The notes under the pieces were generated by a model. It made no database searches. It was given only the letters and a program-made list of their open reading frames with translations, and was not told the DNA's origin. The position numbers were made by a program, and so were the translations under genes. From an uncultured bacterium (GTDB lineage Bacteria > Planctomycetota > UBA1135), in NCBI GenBank assembly GCA_937919925.1, contig CALFOT010000042.1, forward strand, positions 1 to 58,745: a stretch of 58,745 bases of DNA, written 5' to 3'. Positions 1 through 8,256 of this stretch are shown in pieces. The first letter of the stretch is position 1; each line of letters begins with the position of its first letter.

Positions 1-48
1 GGCTGTGGTTGGGGCGCAAGCGGCGGCTGTGGTTGGGGCGCAAGCGGC
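1..48. repeat. 24-bp direct repeat, at least two copies
   Basis: Bases 1-24 and 25-48 are identical, and a partial third copy begins at 49. The unit is in frame with the minus-strand gene and encodes PPLAPQPQ. The array may continue beyond the window edge. Confidence 0.9.
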
Positions 49-455
49 GGCTCGGTCTGGGCGACCGGAACTACCGATTGCACCTCTTCCAGACGCCGCT
101 CCCCCATCAAGCAACGGCGTAAATCCTCACCGTATTCCTGAACCTCAAGATCCCCGTCTAAATCCACCGACAACTCTAAAGCAAACGGTTTGCGCGGATG
201 ACGTCGCAAAAACACCGCCGCAGGTTGCGGCAAAAAATCTGGCCATTGGGATAACAGCAAAGAAGTACCCAGTTGCCCAGCTTGTTCCCAACTCACTTGC
301 GCACTGATCCCGCCAGTTGCCAAGGCGTCATCCAAAAAGCGCTGCAGCGAACCAGGTTCTAAGCTGTGGGACCAACTCCGGCCTTTACGATGAAACATCG
401 ACAGGATCTCGGGCACTGCCGGCCCAGGCTTATGGCCGCGCCGCCTTAAGGCCAC
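1..455 (-). CDS. Partial hypothetical protein with C-terminal Pro/Gln repeat
   Basis: An open frame runs from a GTG at 455 off the left edge, so the 3' end is missing. The GTG overlaps the stop of the preceding gene by 10 nt and has GGAGG nine bases upstream, which makes it the best start and suggests translational coupling; an ATG at 398 is the alternative. About 150 residues are visible: a basic N-terminus (LRRRGHKPGP), a soluble middle with many Leu and Glu, then a PPLAPQPQ octapeptide repeated at the edge. No family recognised. As last visible member of the purM operon, after a small lipoprotein, it may be an envelope or regulatory protein, but that is only inferred from position. Confidence 0.6.
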   Translation of the reverse strand, partial: MALRRRGHKPGPAVPEILSMFHRKGRSWSHSLEPGSLQRFLDDALATGGISAQVSWEQAGQLGTSLLLSQWPDFLPQPAAVFLRRHPRKPFALELSVDLDGDLEVQEYGEDLRRCLMGERRLEEVQSVVPVAQTEPPLAPQPQPPLAPQPQ

Positions 456-958
456 CAGCGTAACCCTCCAGCAACTAGCGCCATCACCGCCGCAAGCGAC
501 AGGAACGGCAGCCAGGCAGTTGCTGCACGCCGCTCCAGGAAAAGGCTTCGTTGCTGCTCTTTGGTGGCAAGGAATGCTTGCACACCAAGCACAGCCTGTT
601 GTTCGGCCAGCGAGCGCTCTGGGAAGATCTGCAACCATTGCGACGCACGCTCCAAACCTTGGCGATAGCTTCCAGGTCGCCAACAGTCTGCCAGCATGGC
701 GTAGCGCAGCCCCACGGGATGGCTCTCAGTAAGTTTCGCCACTTCCTGACGCAACTCATTCTCTGCACCCGCATGCAAATAGAGGCGTGCGCGTGCCAGC
801 GTGGCCTCTTCTGCTGCGCGCGTTGCTTTCGATGAGTTTTGATAAACCGCGTGTTGCTCCAAAAATGCGCGGGCGTCGGTGGGCTCTGGTTGTTGAGCGT
901 GAAGCGTCGTACTACAACCCAAAACAGCCACACAGCAGGTTAGCAAAATGCGCTGCAT
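446..958 (-). CDS. Small putative lipoprotein with C-terminal membrane segment
   Basis: About 170 residues from ATG 958, whose codon begins 2 nt after the stop of the spermidine synthase-like gene; GGAGGG lies upstream. The N-terminus is a short signal sequence ending in a lipobox-like VLGC. The middle is Ala/Glu/Arg-rich and helical, TPR-like in feel (ARLYLHAGAENELRQEVAKL). The C-terminus is one hydrophobic segment (LPFLSLAAVMALVAGGL) followed by RWWP. The arrangement recalls small TPR proteins of Bat (aerotolerance) operons, but no sequence motif proves this. Function unknown; probably envelope-anchored at one or both ends. Confidence 0.7.
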   Translation of the reverse strand: MQRILLTCCVAVLGCSTTLHAQQPEPTDARAFLEQHAVYQNSSKATRAAEEATLARARLYLHAGAENELRQEVAKLTESHPVGLRYAMLADCWRPGSYRQGLERASQWLQIFPERSLAEQQAVLGVQAFLATKEQQRSLFLERRAATAWLPFLSLAAVMALVAGGLRWWP

Positions 959-960
959 AC

Positions 961-2517
961 TCACGGAGCTTCCCTCCACCATTCCAGCGTCTGCTGCAAC
1001 TGTAAGGGGTTACGATCATCTGTAAACGGCACCACCTTTGCGAGCTCGCCGACGCCTTCCACAGTTTGTCCGGGTAAACAGGCTGCGCCCACTTCTATGG
1101 GTAGTCCTTGGGGCAATAAGGTGACGAGTTCTGTCAACGCTGGGAACGCCAGCTCCTTGCGCGCGAACAGCACCCAGTTGCGACTGCGCGGTACTTGATG
1201 CATACGTTGGGCATCTCCAAAGCTAGCCGCCAAACCAGCACGGATGCGTGCGACAAATCCAACGTCGGATTGCACAGCCGAAGTGGTGCCCAGGTTAATC
1301 ACCAGAACTCCTCCGGGGCGCAAGTGGGTATAGGCCTCGGCAAAAAATTCAGCCGTAGCAAGGTGCGGTGGGATTTCAAATTGGCGGGCGTAAGCATCGA
1401 GCAAAATCACTTCTAAATCGAGTGGAGCGCTGCGCAACAAGCTGCGTGCATCGGCTCCGACAACGATTTGAACCGCAGCAGCAGCACTTGCCGAAAGTGG
1501 CAACCACTCTTGACCAAGTTGCATCACCAGCGGATCGATTTCTACGCCTACTGCCGCCAGCTCACGCTCGGCCAAACCAAGTTGCAAGGGCGCCACTGCA
1601 CTCCCGGCACCAAAACCAAGAATCCAGGCTTGCAGTGGAATGTTGGCATCCACTTGGGTTCCAAACTGCGCATACACGGGAGCAAGGCTAAAAAGATCGT
1701 AGTAACCACCAGGCCATAGATTGTTCGGCCGATACAGAGATTGAAACGAATCCAGACCTTCGTTCATCTGTAACCAACGCTCACCATCTGCGAAGCCAAT
1801 CACGCGTAAGTGTTGATAAGCACTGTCCTCCACGGCTAGTACCGTTGCCCCTTCAGGCAAGTTTGCGGTGCGCGAGGGATCTGCATTCCACAGCAGCAGC
1901 AATGGCAGGAGCGCAACAGCAAGCGTGGCGCGGCGCTTCAACAACAGTGCGCCGCCCACTAACAAAGCCAGCGTGGTGAGAATCAGAGTAGCGCGCACGC
2001 CAACCCAGGGAATCGCCACAAACGCAGAGCCTAATACACCCAACAGCGAGCCAAGCGTGCCGGCAGCGGAAATCTCGCCGGCAGCGCGGCCAGGACCACG
2101 CTCTTGCGCACGAATCTGTACCAACAACGGACTCAACATGGAAAGGAATAACACCGGCGGCACAAAGAATAAGGTTGCTGCAGTGAAGCTGCCTCGCACA
2201 AAAATTGCCGCGGCACTATCCAAAGTAAGCCCTGCTGGCAGGATCCAATTAGCAAACGGCGCCAACAGCCCCACACCCAGAGCCATCAATCCGCCACCCA
2301 CCAACAAACACCAAGCTGCAGACCGGCGTGCATCGGCGCTACGTTGGGCCAAGCGACCACCAACCCATCCACCCACAGCAATCGCTGCTAGGATCAAGCC
2401 GATTTGTTGGCTCCACACCAATGCGGAAGTACCGAAATAGGGTGCCAACAAATGCACACCCAGGATTTCGATGGTTAACATGGCGAATCCCGCCAGACCT
2501 GCAACAAGCAAAGTCAT
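961..2517 (-). CDS. Membrane-fused spermidine synthase-like protein
   Basis: 518 residues. Roughly the first 210 form six to eight hydrophobic segments (AGLAGFAMLTIEILGVHLLAP at the start); the remainder is a spermidine-synthase-type Rossmann methyltransferase fold. Visible marks are the glycine-rich loop GFGAGS, the acidic VEIDP, the catalytic-type LLDAYA and a terminal TDDRNPLQL that is typical of this fused class. In the family, the soluble half transfers aminopropyl or aminocarboxypropyl groups from decarboxylated AdoMet or AdoMet; the role of the membrane half is unclear. No adenosylmethionine decarboxylase gene is nearby, so the polyamine product is uncertain. It starts 15 nt after the preceding secreted-protein gene, inside the purM operon. 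Confidence 0.85.
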   Translation of the reverse strand: MTLLVAGLAGFAMLTIEILGVHLLAPYFGTSALVWSQQIGLILAAIAVGGWVGGRLAQRSADARRSAAWCLLVGGGLMALGVGLLAPFANWILPAGLTLDSAAAIFVRGSFTAATLFFVPPVLFLSMLSPLLVQIRAQERGPGRAAGEISAAGTLGSLLGVLGSAFVAIPWVGVRATLILTTLALLVGGALLLKRRATLAVALLPLLLLWNADPSRTANLPEGATVLAVEDSAYQHLRVIGFADGERWLQMNEGLDSFQSLYRPNNLWPGGYYDLFSLAPVYAQFGTQVDANIPLQAWILGFGAGSAVAPLQLGLAERELAAVGVEIDPLVMQLGQEWLPLSASAAAAVQIVVGADARSLLRSAPLDLEVILLDAYARQFEIPPHLATAEFFAEAYTHLRPGGVLVINLGTTSAVQSDVGFVARIRAGLAASFGDAQRMHQVPRSRNWVLFARKELAFPALTELVTLLPQGLPIEVGAACLPGQTVEGVGELAKVVPFTDDRNPLQLQQTLEWWREAP

Positions 2518-2532
2518 AAACCTTGATGCACT

Positions 2533-3729
2533 CTATTTGCTGCCCGTTTCACCTTCCACAATCGGCAGGTCAATCCGACGAATGGAAGCAGGGAAGACGG
2601 TGTCATCGATATTGGCACCGAAGATACCCATCATCGTGCCAACGGAACGCGAGGCTTGGTAAGTCAAGGATTTGCCGTTGCGCATCAAGGTAATGGGCTG
2701 ATCTAGATCCACAATCACATCGTTTAGGAACAGCATCACTTGGTAAACATACTCACCGTCAATCGTAATCGTGTTGGTGCTGCGATCCACCGCAACCTTC
2801 ATGCGCGCGACTTTGCCCGCAGGTACATCGCCTATTGGATCAAATTTAATCGCCTGAGCCCAGTAAGCGCGCCCCATCCATGGTTCGGTAAGTTCGACGA
2901 CAAACTCCGTCGGGTATGGATTACGCGCGGCGGCAGTCATGCACCATTCTGTAGCTGCAGCGACATCCACATGCTCTCCGTGTTCCACCAAGCTCAAGTT
3001 GGCTTTGCCGGGAAAATCGCCGCAGCTTCCTGCAACCGTAGCTAAACCGGCAAAGTAGTACGGTAGGACAGCAACATAACGGGAAGCAAAATCGATGCCC
3101 TTTTCACCCTCGGCAACCATAAATAGGCGCGCGCGATCAATCCGGAAATCTCGCGAAGCGCGCCCCAGCGGCAACAAGAACAAACTTTTGCCTTCATCTT
3201 TCATCAACAGTTCCAAGGACATTTCTTGAATATGAGGGGCCAGGATAATGCAGTTATCCAACACTTCTGCCGACATGGTTTCAATCGTTGCAGTAGGTGT
3301 ATCGCACACCAACATGATGACTGGATAGTTCACCTTCTTGGGTTCGTATTTTGCGGGAATACGGATCGAGGCGGTACCCCAACCTGCTAAATCCACCTCT
3401 TGAATCGAACCTTTCTTGATGTAGTCGCCATCAGGCGTTTTTCCCGAGGTTGCATAACTGCGTCCTGCGCTAATCGCCAGAGACCAGTCTGCAACCAGAG
3501 AAAGAGCGGAGCGGCCTTTCAGCTTTTTATCGATGCCCGCCACAACTTTATCGAGCTCCATCAACGCCTCAGAAGCTGCCGTGGTGTCGCCTTCAATCGT
3601 AGCCTCTACCCAATTGGCGATTTGCTTACCAAGCTTGCTGTGGTCACCCGCTTTGAGCTCTGGCTCAACCTGAGCGCAAAGTGGAGCCGCCAGCAGGGCG
3701 AGGGCGAGGGATGTGAAGAGTTTATTCAT
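2533..3729 (-). CDS. Secreted protein, possible degenerate alpha/beta hydrolase
   Basis: 398 residues with a clear Sec signal peptide (MNKLFTSLALALLAAPLCAQ). Residues 110-250 resemble the core of esterase/PHB depolymerase-like proteins: IRIPAKYEP then a hydrophobic PVIMLVCDTP strand, an IILAPH strand, and a DFRIDRARLFMVA segment where such enzymes carry the strand before the nucleophile. The usual GxSxG elbow is absent; the equivalent stretch reads VAEGEKG. The C-terminal 130 residues are beta-rich (TEPWMGRAYWAQAIKF). I do not assign an activity. Periplasmic or extracellular location is well supported; the fold is a weak inference. Confidence 0.7.
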   Translation of the reverse strand: MNKLFTSLALALLAAPLCAQVEPELKAGDHSKLGKQIANWVEATIEGDTTAASEALMELDKVVAGIDKKLKGRSALSLVADWSLAISAGRSYATSGKTPDGDYIKKGSIQEVDLAGWGTASIRIPAKYEPKKVNYPVIMLVCDTPTATIETMSAEVLDNCIILAPHIQEMSLELLMKDEGKSLFLLPLGRASRDFRIDRARLFMVAEGEKGIDFASRYVAVLPYYFAGLATVAGSCGDFPGKANLSLVEHGEHVDVAAATEWCMTAAARNPYPTEFVVELTEPWMGRAYWAQAIKFDPIGDVPAGKVARMKVAVDRSTNTITIDGEYVYQVMLFLNDVIVDLDQPITLMRNGKSLTYQASRSVGTMMGIFGANIDDTVFPASIRRIDLPIVEGETGSK

Positions 3730-3741
3730 GTTTCATTCAGC

Positions 3742-4269
3742 TTAGTGGTGCGCGGTGCGGGCGGCTAGCACCGCTTGGGCCAACTCACGCGCACTGCAAT
3801 TGGCCGCTAACTCTTTAGGAGGTAACATGTTAAGCCAATCTAGATTGGTACGAAAACGGTCATCAGAAGGGTACATGGCAGCGCCAGCTTGCAGGGAGTC
3901 CTGACAAGCCATCTGCCGGCCATCCCCCCACAGCGCCAAACAGCGCTCCAGGGCAGAGTCCGCCACTTCCGATACCGAAATCTGAGGTAGCGGTAACCCA
4001 TGGCGACGGCAGAAAAGAATCAAATTGGCTAGTCCAGTATCGCCACTATCCTGGGCCAAGAGTTCCCAGGCAGGCAGAGTTTGCAGGACCGGAGCGTGTT
4101 CTAAACGCACTAGCGATTGGTACAAAGTGTTGCGCCAACGAGGCTCGGACGCCTTGGGTGCCTGCATGAGCAAGGCAACCCGTTCCAAGTGGTCGGCCGG
4201 ATAAGGATTTTGGAGCAACGCAAAATCTGTGCCTAGCCAGGCCAGAATCAGCAGAATTAGTCCTGCCAA
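3742..4269 (-). CDS. Signal-anchored hypothetical protein
   Basis: About 175 residues. The frame extends upstream into purM, but the upstream part is Arg/Gly-rich and looks like a shadow of purM. A TTG at 4269, just inside the purM end and 4 nt after a G-rich run, gives an N-terminal hydrophobic anchor (AGLILLILAWLGTDFALL). The rest is soluble and helical with several Cys (LILFCRRHGLPLP, CLALWGDGRQMACQDSL), ending in a TPR-like stretch. No family recognised. It precedes a secreted protein gene by 12 nt. Start position is uncertain. Confidence 0.6.
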   Translation of the reverse strand: MAGLILLILAWLGTDFALLQNPYPADHLERVALLMQAPKASEPRWRNTLYQSLVRLEHAPVLQTLPAWELLAQDSGDTGLANLILFCRRHGLPLPQISVSEVADSALERCLALWGDGRQMACQDSLQAGAAMYPSDDRFRTNLDWLNMLPPKELAANCSARELAQAVLAARTAHH

Positions 4270-5303
4270 GTGACCCCCCGGATTGATTCGCTGACTTCGC
4301 CCATCAAGAAAGCCTTCTGGCCCGTTTTGGCGAAGCCTTGTAGGAAGTCCTCTGCGGCCGCGGCCTCTACTACGAGGATCATGCCAACGCCCATGTTGAA
4401 GGCTTGCCAAGCATCATCAGGACGGACTTCACCAGCGGCGCAGAGCTGCGTAAAAACATTTTGCTGCGGTACCGCAAGCCGTGAGACAGAAGCACCCATA
4501 CCATGCAATACACGCGGTAAGTTGCCTGCAACCCCACCGCCAGTAATATGCGCCATCGCGTGCAAATCGCGATTACGCAGCCACGGGCGCATCGTTTCCA
4601 AATAACAAAGGTGCGGGTCAAGCAGTACGTCGGCAGCACTGCGGGTATCACCCGGGAAAGGATCGGTGTAGGAAATTTGGAAACGCTCTTCCACGATACG
4701 GCGCGCGAGCGAATAGCCATTGGTGTGCAAACCAACTGACGGTAAGCCAATCAGCTTATCGCCAGATTTGACCGCGCTGCCATCAATCAAGAACTCGCGC
4801 TCAACCACCCCCACCAAGGTTCCTACCAAATCAAATTCGCCTTCGGGGTACACGCCAGGCATCTCCGCTGTTTCACCGCCGAGCAGAGCCACGCCATGAT
4901 CCCCACAAGCGTTGGCCACGCCGGTAATTGCCTGCGCAACCATCGCCGCATCCAACTTGCCGACACCGATGTAATCGAGGAAAAACAGCGGGATCGCACC
5001 CTGCACCAAAGCATCATTGATGCAGTGCTGCACGAGACAGCGGCCAACCGTATCAAAACGGTTGATGGCCGCAGCAATCCGAATCTTGGTACCCACACCA
5101 TCCGCCGTGGCGACCAAAACAGGTTCTTTACCGAGGCCGTCGGCACGAAAAAGTCCGCCAAAACTGCCGACATCAGCAAGCACACGTTCCCCGTGGGTCT
5201 TGCGAATAGCGGCCTTAGAAGCATCAAGAGCAGCCTCGGCAGCGGCGATATTGACGCCGGCATCCGTGTAACTGAGGGAATTGGTGGTGGAGTGCTCACC
5301 CAT
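4257..5303 (-). CDS. purM: Phosphoribosylformylglycinamidine cyclo-ligase
   Basis: PurM (AIR synthase) closes the imidazole ring of FGAM to give AIR in purine synthesis. From ATG 5303 it has 348 residues, the usual length. Family motifs are plain: DGVGTKIRIA, GGETAEMPGVY, GLHTNGYSLARR, AHITGGG and FNMGVGMI. An in-frame start further upstream would add 29 residues not seen in the family and would overlap dxr. A TAGAAT hexamer lies 8 nt before the ATG and no Shine-Dalgarno is visible, suggesting a leaderless message. It heads an operon whose other members have no obvious tie to purines. dxr diverges from it. Confidence 0.97.
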   Translation of the reverse strand: MGEHSTTNSLSYTDAGVNIAAAEAALDASKAAIRKTHGERVLADVGSFGGLFRADGLGKEPVLVATADGVGTKIRIAAAINRFDTVGRCLVQHCINDALVQGAIPLFFLDYIGVGKLDAAMVAQAITGVANACGDHGVALLGGETAEMPGVYPEGEFDLVGTLVGVVEREFLIDGSAVKSGDKLIGLPSVGLHTNGYSLARRIVEERFQISYTDPFPGDTRSAADVLLDPHLCYLETMRPWLRNRDLHAMAHITGGGVAGNLPRVLHGMGASVSRLAVPQQNVFTQLCAAGEVRPDDAWQAFNMGVGMILVVEAAAAEDFLQGFAKTGQKAFLMGEVSESIRGVTWQD

Positions 5304-5311
5304 TACAGGAG

Positions 5312-5317
5312 ATTCTA
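5312..5317 (-). promoter_or_regulatory. Putative -10 box (TAGAAT) of purM
   Basis: TAGAAT on the minus strand, 8 nt before the purM ATG. No good -35 is visible at 17 nt. The same hexamer recurs before dus, aroA, purC and osmC. Confidence 0.6.
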
Positions 5318-5329
5318 CCTGCTCGGCCG

Positions 5330-5335
5330 TATGAT
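5330..5335 (+). promoter_or_regulatory. Putative -10 box (TATGAT) of dxr
   Basis: TATGAT ends 11 nt before the dxr ATG, allowing a leader of only about 5 nt. It lies 12 nt from the purM -10 on the other strand, so the two divergent promoters must share DNA. Confidence 0.45.
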
Positions 5336-5346
5336 TCCTGCATTCG

Positions 5347-6465
5347 ATGCTCGCAACCCGCCGCCTCGTCATTCTTGGAGCCACTGGCACTGTTGGTGTT
5401 CAAGCCATCCAACTCCTCGCCGCTTCCAGCTCCTCTCTGGAGGTTGTGGCGCTGTCGGCGCATACACGCGCCGTTGAACTTGCGGCAACGGGGCCAGATG
5501 GTGCCAAACGCTTTCTTACCAGCGATCTCGAACAGCAGGGCGCCCTCTTGGACTGGCTGCGCGCCGGTGAATATGAAATCTGCCTGAACGCGGTGGTCGG
5601 CGCGGCAGGCTTACCTTTCACCGCCGCCGTTCTTGGCGCCGGTCGTGATGTCGCGCTCGCCAACAAGGAGTCGCTGGTGATGGCCGGAGGCTTGCTTGCT
5701 GCTTTAGCAACTTCCACTGGTGCGCACATCATCCCAGTGGATTCCGAGCACTCTGCCATTCATCAATGCCTTCCCAACGGTCAAGGGGGCGCCCATGTAC
5801 GCCAGATATTCCTGACCGCTTCGGGGGGTGCTTTGCGCGATTTTCCCACCGCAGCACTCGCACAAGTCACCCCCGCCCAAGCACTGGCGCATCCCAATTG
5901 GGATATGGGCCCGCGTATTACCATCGATTCGGCCACGATGATGAACAAAGCGTTTGAGATCATTGAAGCCCACTGGCTATTTGCTCTCGCCGCCAAAAAC
6001 ATCAAAGTTCTGATTCACCGCCAATCGGTGGTGCACTCGATGGTGGAATTTATTGACGGCTCCATGCTCGCGCAACTCGGCCCACCTGATATGAGTTTTC
6101 CAATTCACTACGCCTTACATTATCCCGAACGGAAGCCATCGCCTCTGCAAGGATTTGATCCACTGCTGTTTTCGAAACTCACTTTTGAGGAACCCAATCT
6201 CGAACATTTCCCAGCCTTAGCTCTAGGCTGGCGCGCCGCTGCCATGGGTGGTGATGCGGGCGCGGTTTTAAATGCCGCCGACGAAATTGCTGTGCAAGCT
6301 TTTCTCGACGGCAACATTTCCTTCCCAGACATCACTCGTTTTTGCGCCGCCGCCCTTGATAGTTGCTGTAACGGCCCTATGAACGATATGGAGGCGGTGC
6401 TTGCTGCTGACCAACGTGGCCGCGCTTTTGTTGCCGCCCAACTTGTTAAAATTTCACATTCATGA
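5347..6465 (+). CDS. dxr: 1-deoxy-D-xylulose 5-phosphate reductoisomerase
   Basis: Dxr converts DXP to MEP with NADPH, the committed step of the non-mevalonate isoprenoid pathway. 372 residues. N-terminal GATGTVG dinucleotide loop, NKESLVMAG, PVDSEHSA metal/substrate motif, GGALRDFP, and the signature HPNWDMGPRITIDSATMMNK. Start ATG 5347 places GATGTVG at residue 11, as in the family. The stop overlaps the rseP start (ATGA), the classical dxr-rseP pairing. No Shine-Dalgarno precedes it; a TATGAT box is just upstream. Confidence 0.97.
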   Translation: MLATRRLVILGATGTVGVQAIQLLAASSSSLEVVALSAHTRAVELAATGPDGAKRFLTSDLEQQGALLDWLRAGEYEICLNAVVGAAGLPFTAAVLGAGRDVALANKESLVMAGGLLAALATSTGAHIIPVDSEHSAIHQCLPNGQGGAHVRQIFLTASGGALRDFPTAALAQVTPAQALAHPNWDMGPRITIDSATMMNKAFEIIEAHWLFALAAKNIKVLIHRQSVVHSMVEFIDGSMLAQLGPPDMSFPIHYALHYPERKPSPLQGFDPLLFSKLTFEEPNLEHFPALALGWRAAAMGGDAGAVLNAADEIAVQAFLDGNISFPDITRFCAAALDSCCNGPMNDMEAVLAADQRGRAFVAAQLVKISHS

Positions 6466-8255
6466 TTGCTCTCCTTGCAACCATAGTCGGCATCGGCATG
6501 CTGCTTCTTATTCACGAAGCCGGCCATTACTTCGCAGCACGCGCAGTTGGCATTCGCGTCGAAGTTTTCAGCCTGGGCTTCGGTCCACGGTTATGCGGTT
6601 GGCAACGGAACGGTTGTGATTTCCGGTTGGCGGCGATTCCACTGGGCGGCTATGTCAAAGTAGCCGGCGAAGATCCCAGTCGGGGTCCGGTGCCGGGAGA
6701 TTTATTTTATGCCACAGCACTGCAGCGCTTGCTGTTTTACTCGGGCGGCATCCTGATGAATTTCTTATTCGCATTCTTGATGGTGCCGCTGCTCTTTATC
6801 CTCGGCGTTCCGTTCGAGGCTCCGGTGGCCGGCAGCGTGACTCCTGGCGGCTCCGCGTGGCAGGCTGGTGTTCGCCCCGGCGATCGGGTGTTGGAAGTTG
6901 GCGAGCAACCAATCCATGGCTTCCGCAATATCGCCACGGCGATTGCATTGGCCCCCAAAGAGGCGGCGATTCCCTTGTTGCTACAAGATGCCGAGGGTCA
7001 GCAACGGCGCGTGGAACTCACGCCCGCTTACGATGCCGAGCGCGGTTTCCAAGAGATCGGCATTGGGCCGTTAGTTCGCTTCACTGCCCTGCCCGATAGC
7101 CCCACCGCCGAACAACTCGGTGCAGGAGCCATCATTCAAACAATCAATGGCTACCCGGTAGACGATCCACTTTTGATTGCGCTGTTACTGGATGAAGCAC
7201 GCGTCAATGCCACACCGCTGCAGGTCGGTTATCTCAGTGCCGACGGCAACCCGGCCATAGCGGAGGTCACCGCCCAACCAGTTCCATTAGAGGATTTGCC
7301 CCCCCAGCTCGGCATTTCTGTGTTGATGGATGAGGTGCAAGCCGTCGATGGTTTGTTGCAAAGCATCCTGCAAAAACAGGATCGTCTGCTAAGTTTGGAT
7401 GGTCAGCCGGTACGCAATCTTGCCACACTGAGCCGCGCGCTTCACGACGGCAACAATCTGAGTGGCTTAGTGATTTTGCGCCAGGGCAGCGTTTTGCCCA
7501 CGCAAGTTTTCCCGCACCTTCAGGCCGCCGATTTACGGGCTTCGTTGGAACTTGGCCCTCCTTCCGATGCGCGTTACTGGGTGGATCCACAAGGTGCCGC
7601 AGCTGCTGCGGGCTTGCGCTCTGGGGATCGCATTATGCGCATTGACGATCAACCCACCGCTGGCTTCCCAGCTCTCCGCGATGCTGTTCAAGCCCATGCC
7701 GAGGCGAATGCCGCCAGCCAGAGGAGCACTCCGCTGCAGGTTACGTTCCTTGCCGCTGGGGCCACCGATGTGCAAACTGCGGCCGTAACCCTCGCTCCAG
7801 TACCCGTCGCCACTTTCGATTTTGGCATGGAAGTCGTATTTGAAACCGTACGCTCGCCCAGTCCGTTGGTAGCGTTACGAGTTGGAACAGTCGAGGCGAA
7901 ACGGATGATCGGCGAAGTTCTCACCACGGTGCAACGCATGGCGACGGGCGACATCGACAGCAAAAATCTGGGCGGCATCATCACCATTGGCACGGTGACG
8001 CACAGCTTCGCCAGTATGGGCATCATCCCACTGCTGTTTTTCTTGTGCATGATTTCCGTCAATCTTGGCGTGCTCAATCTCCTACCAATTCCGGCGCTCG
8101 ATGGCGGCCATATTTTGTTCGCATTGTTTGAAATTCTGTTTCGCCGCCCAGTGAGCGTCGTCGTTCAGAACGTGTTTAACGTCGTCGGCGTGTTCTTGGT
8201 CTTGGGGATGCTGATTTTTGTCACGCTGATGGATATCAACCGTCTCTTACAGTGA
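6462..8255 (+). CDS. rseP: RseP-type site-2 protease with four PDZ-like modules
   Basis: Intramembrane zinc metalloprotease (M50) that cleaves membrane substrates such as anti-sigma factors. HEAGH at residues 18-22 sits in the first membrane helix; the C-terminal membrane part holds NLLPIPALDGGH, the third-ligand motif. At 597 residues it is about 150 longer than E. coli RseP. The extra length is in the periplasmic part, where I count four PDZ-like modules: about 118-200 (AGVRPGDRVLEV), 215-285 (GAGAIIQTINGYPV), 290-355 (QDRLLSLDGQPV) and 360-455 (AGLRSGDRIMRID). It overlaps dxr by 4 nt and is followed after 1 nt by a UbiA-like gene, so isoprenoid and envelope functions are co-expressed. A natural substrate candidate is the anti-sigma factor at 13415-14170. 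Confidence 0.95.
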   Translation: MIALLATIVGIGMLLLIHEAGHYFAARAVGIRVEVFSLGFGPRLCGWQRNGCDFRLAAIPLGGYVKVAGEDPSRGPVPGDLFYATALQRLLFYSGGILMNFLFAFLMVPLLFILGVPFEAPVAGSVTPGGSAWQAGVRPGDRVLEVGEQPIHGFRNIATAIALAPKEAAIPLLLQDAEGQQRRVELTPAYDAERGFQEIGIGPLVRFTALPDSPTAEQLGAGAIIQTINGYPVDDPLLIALLLDEARVNATPLQVGYLSADGNPAIAEVTAQPVPLEDLPPQLGISVLMDEVQAVDGLLQSILQKQDRLLSLDGQPVRNLATLSRALHDGNNLSGLVILRQGSVLPTQVFPHLQAADLRASLELGPPSDARYWVDPQGAAAAAGLRSGDRIMRIDDQPTAGFPALRDAVQAHAEANAASQRSTPLQVTFLAAGATDVQTAAVTLAPVPVATFDFGMEVVFETVRSPSPLVALRVGTVEAKRMIGEVLTTVQRMATGDIDSKNLGGIITIGTVTHSFASMGIIPLLFFLCMISVNLGVLNLLPIPALDGGHILFALFEILFRRPVSVVVQNVFNVVGVFLVLGMLIFVTLMDINRLLQ

Positions 8256-8256
8256 A

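Noticed and set aside
5-307. Plus-strand open frame rich in Ala and Pro at the left edge
   Set aside because: It is the reverse reading of the repeat-bearing minus-strand gene, has no recognisable start signal and low-complexity composition.
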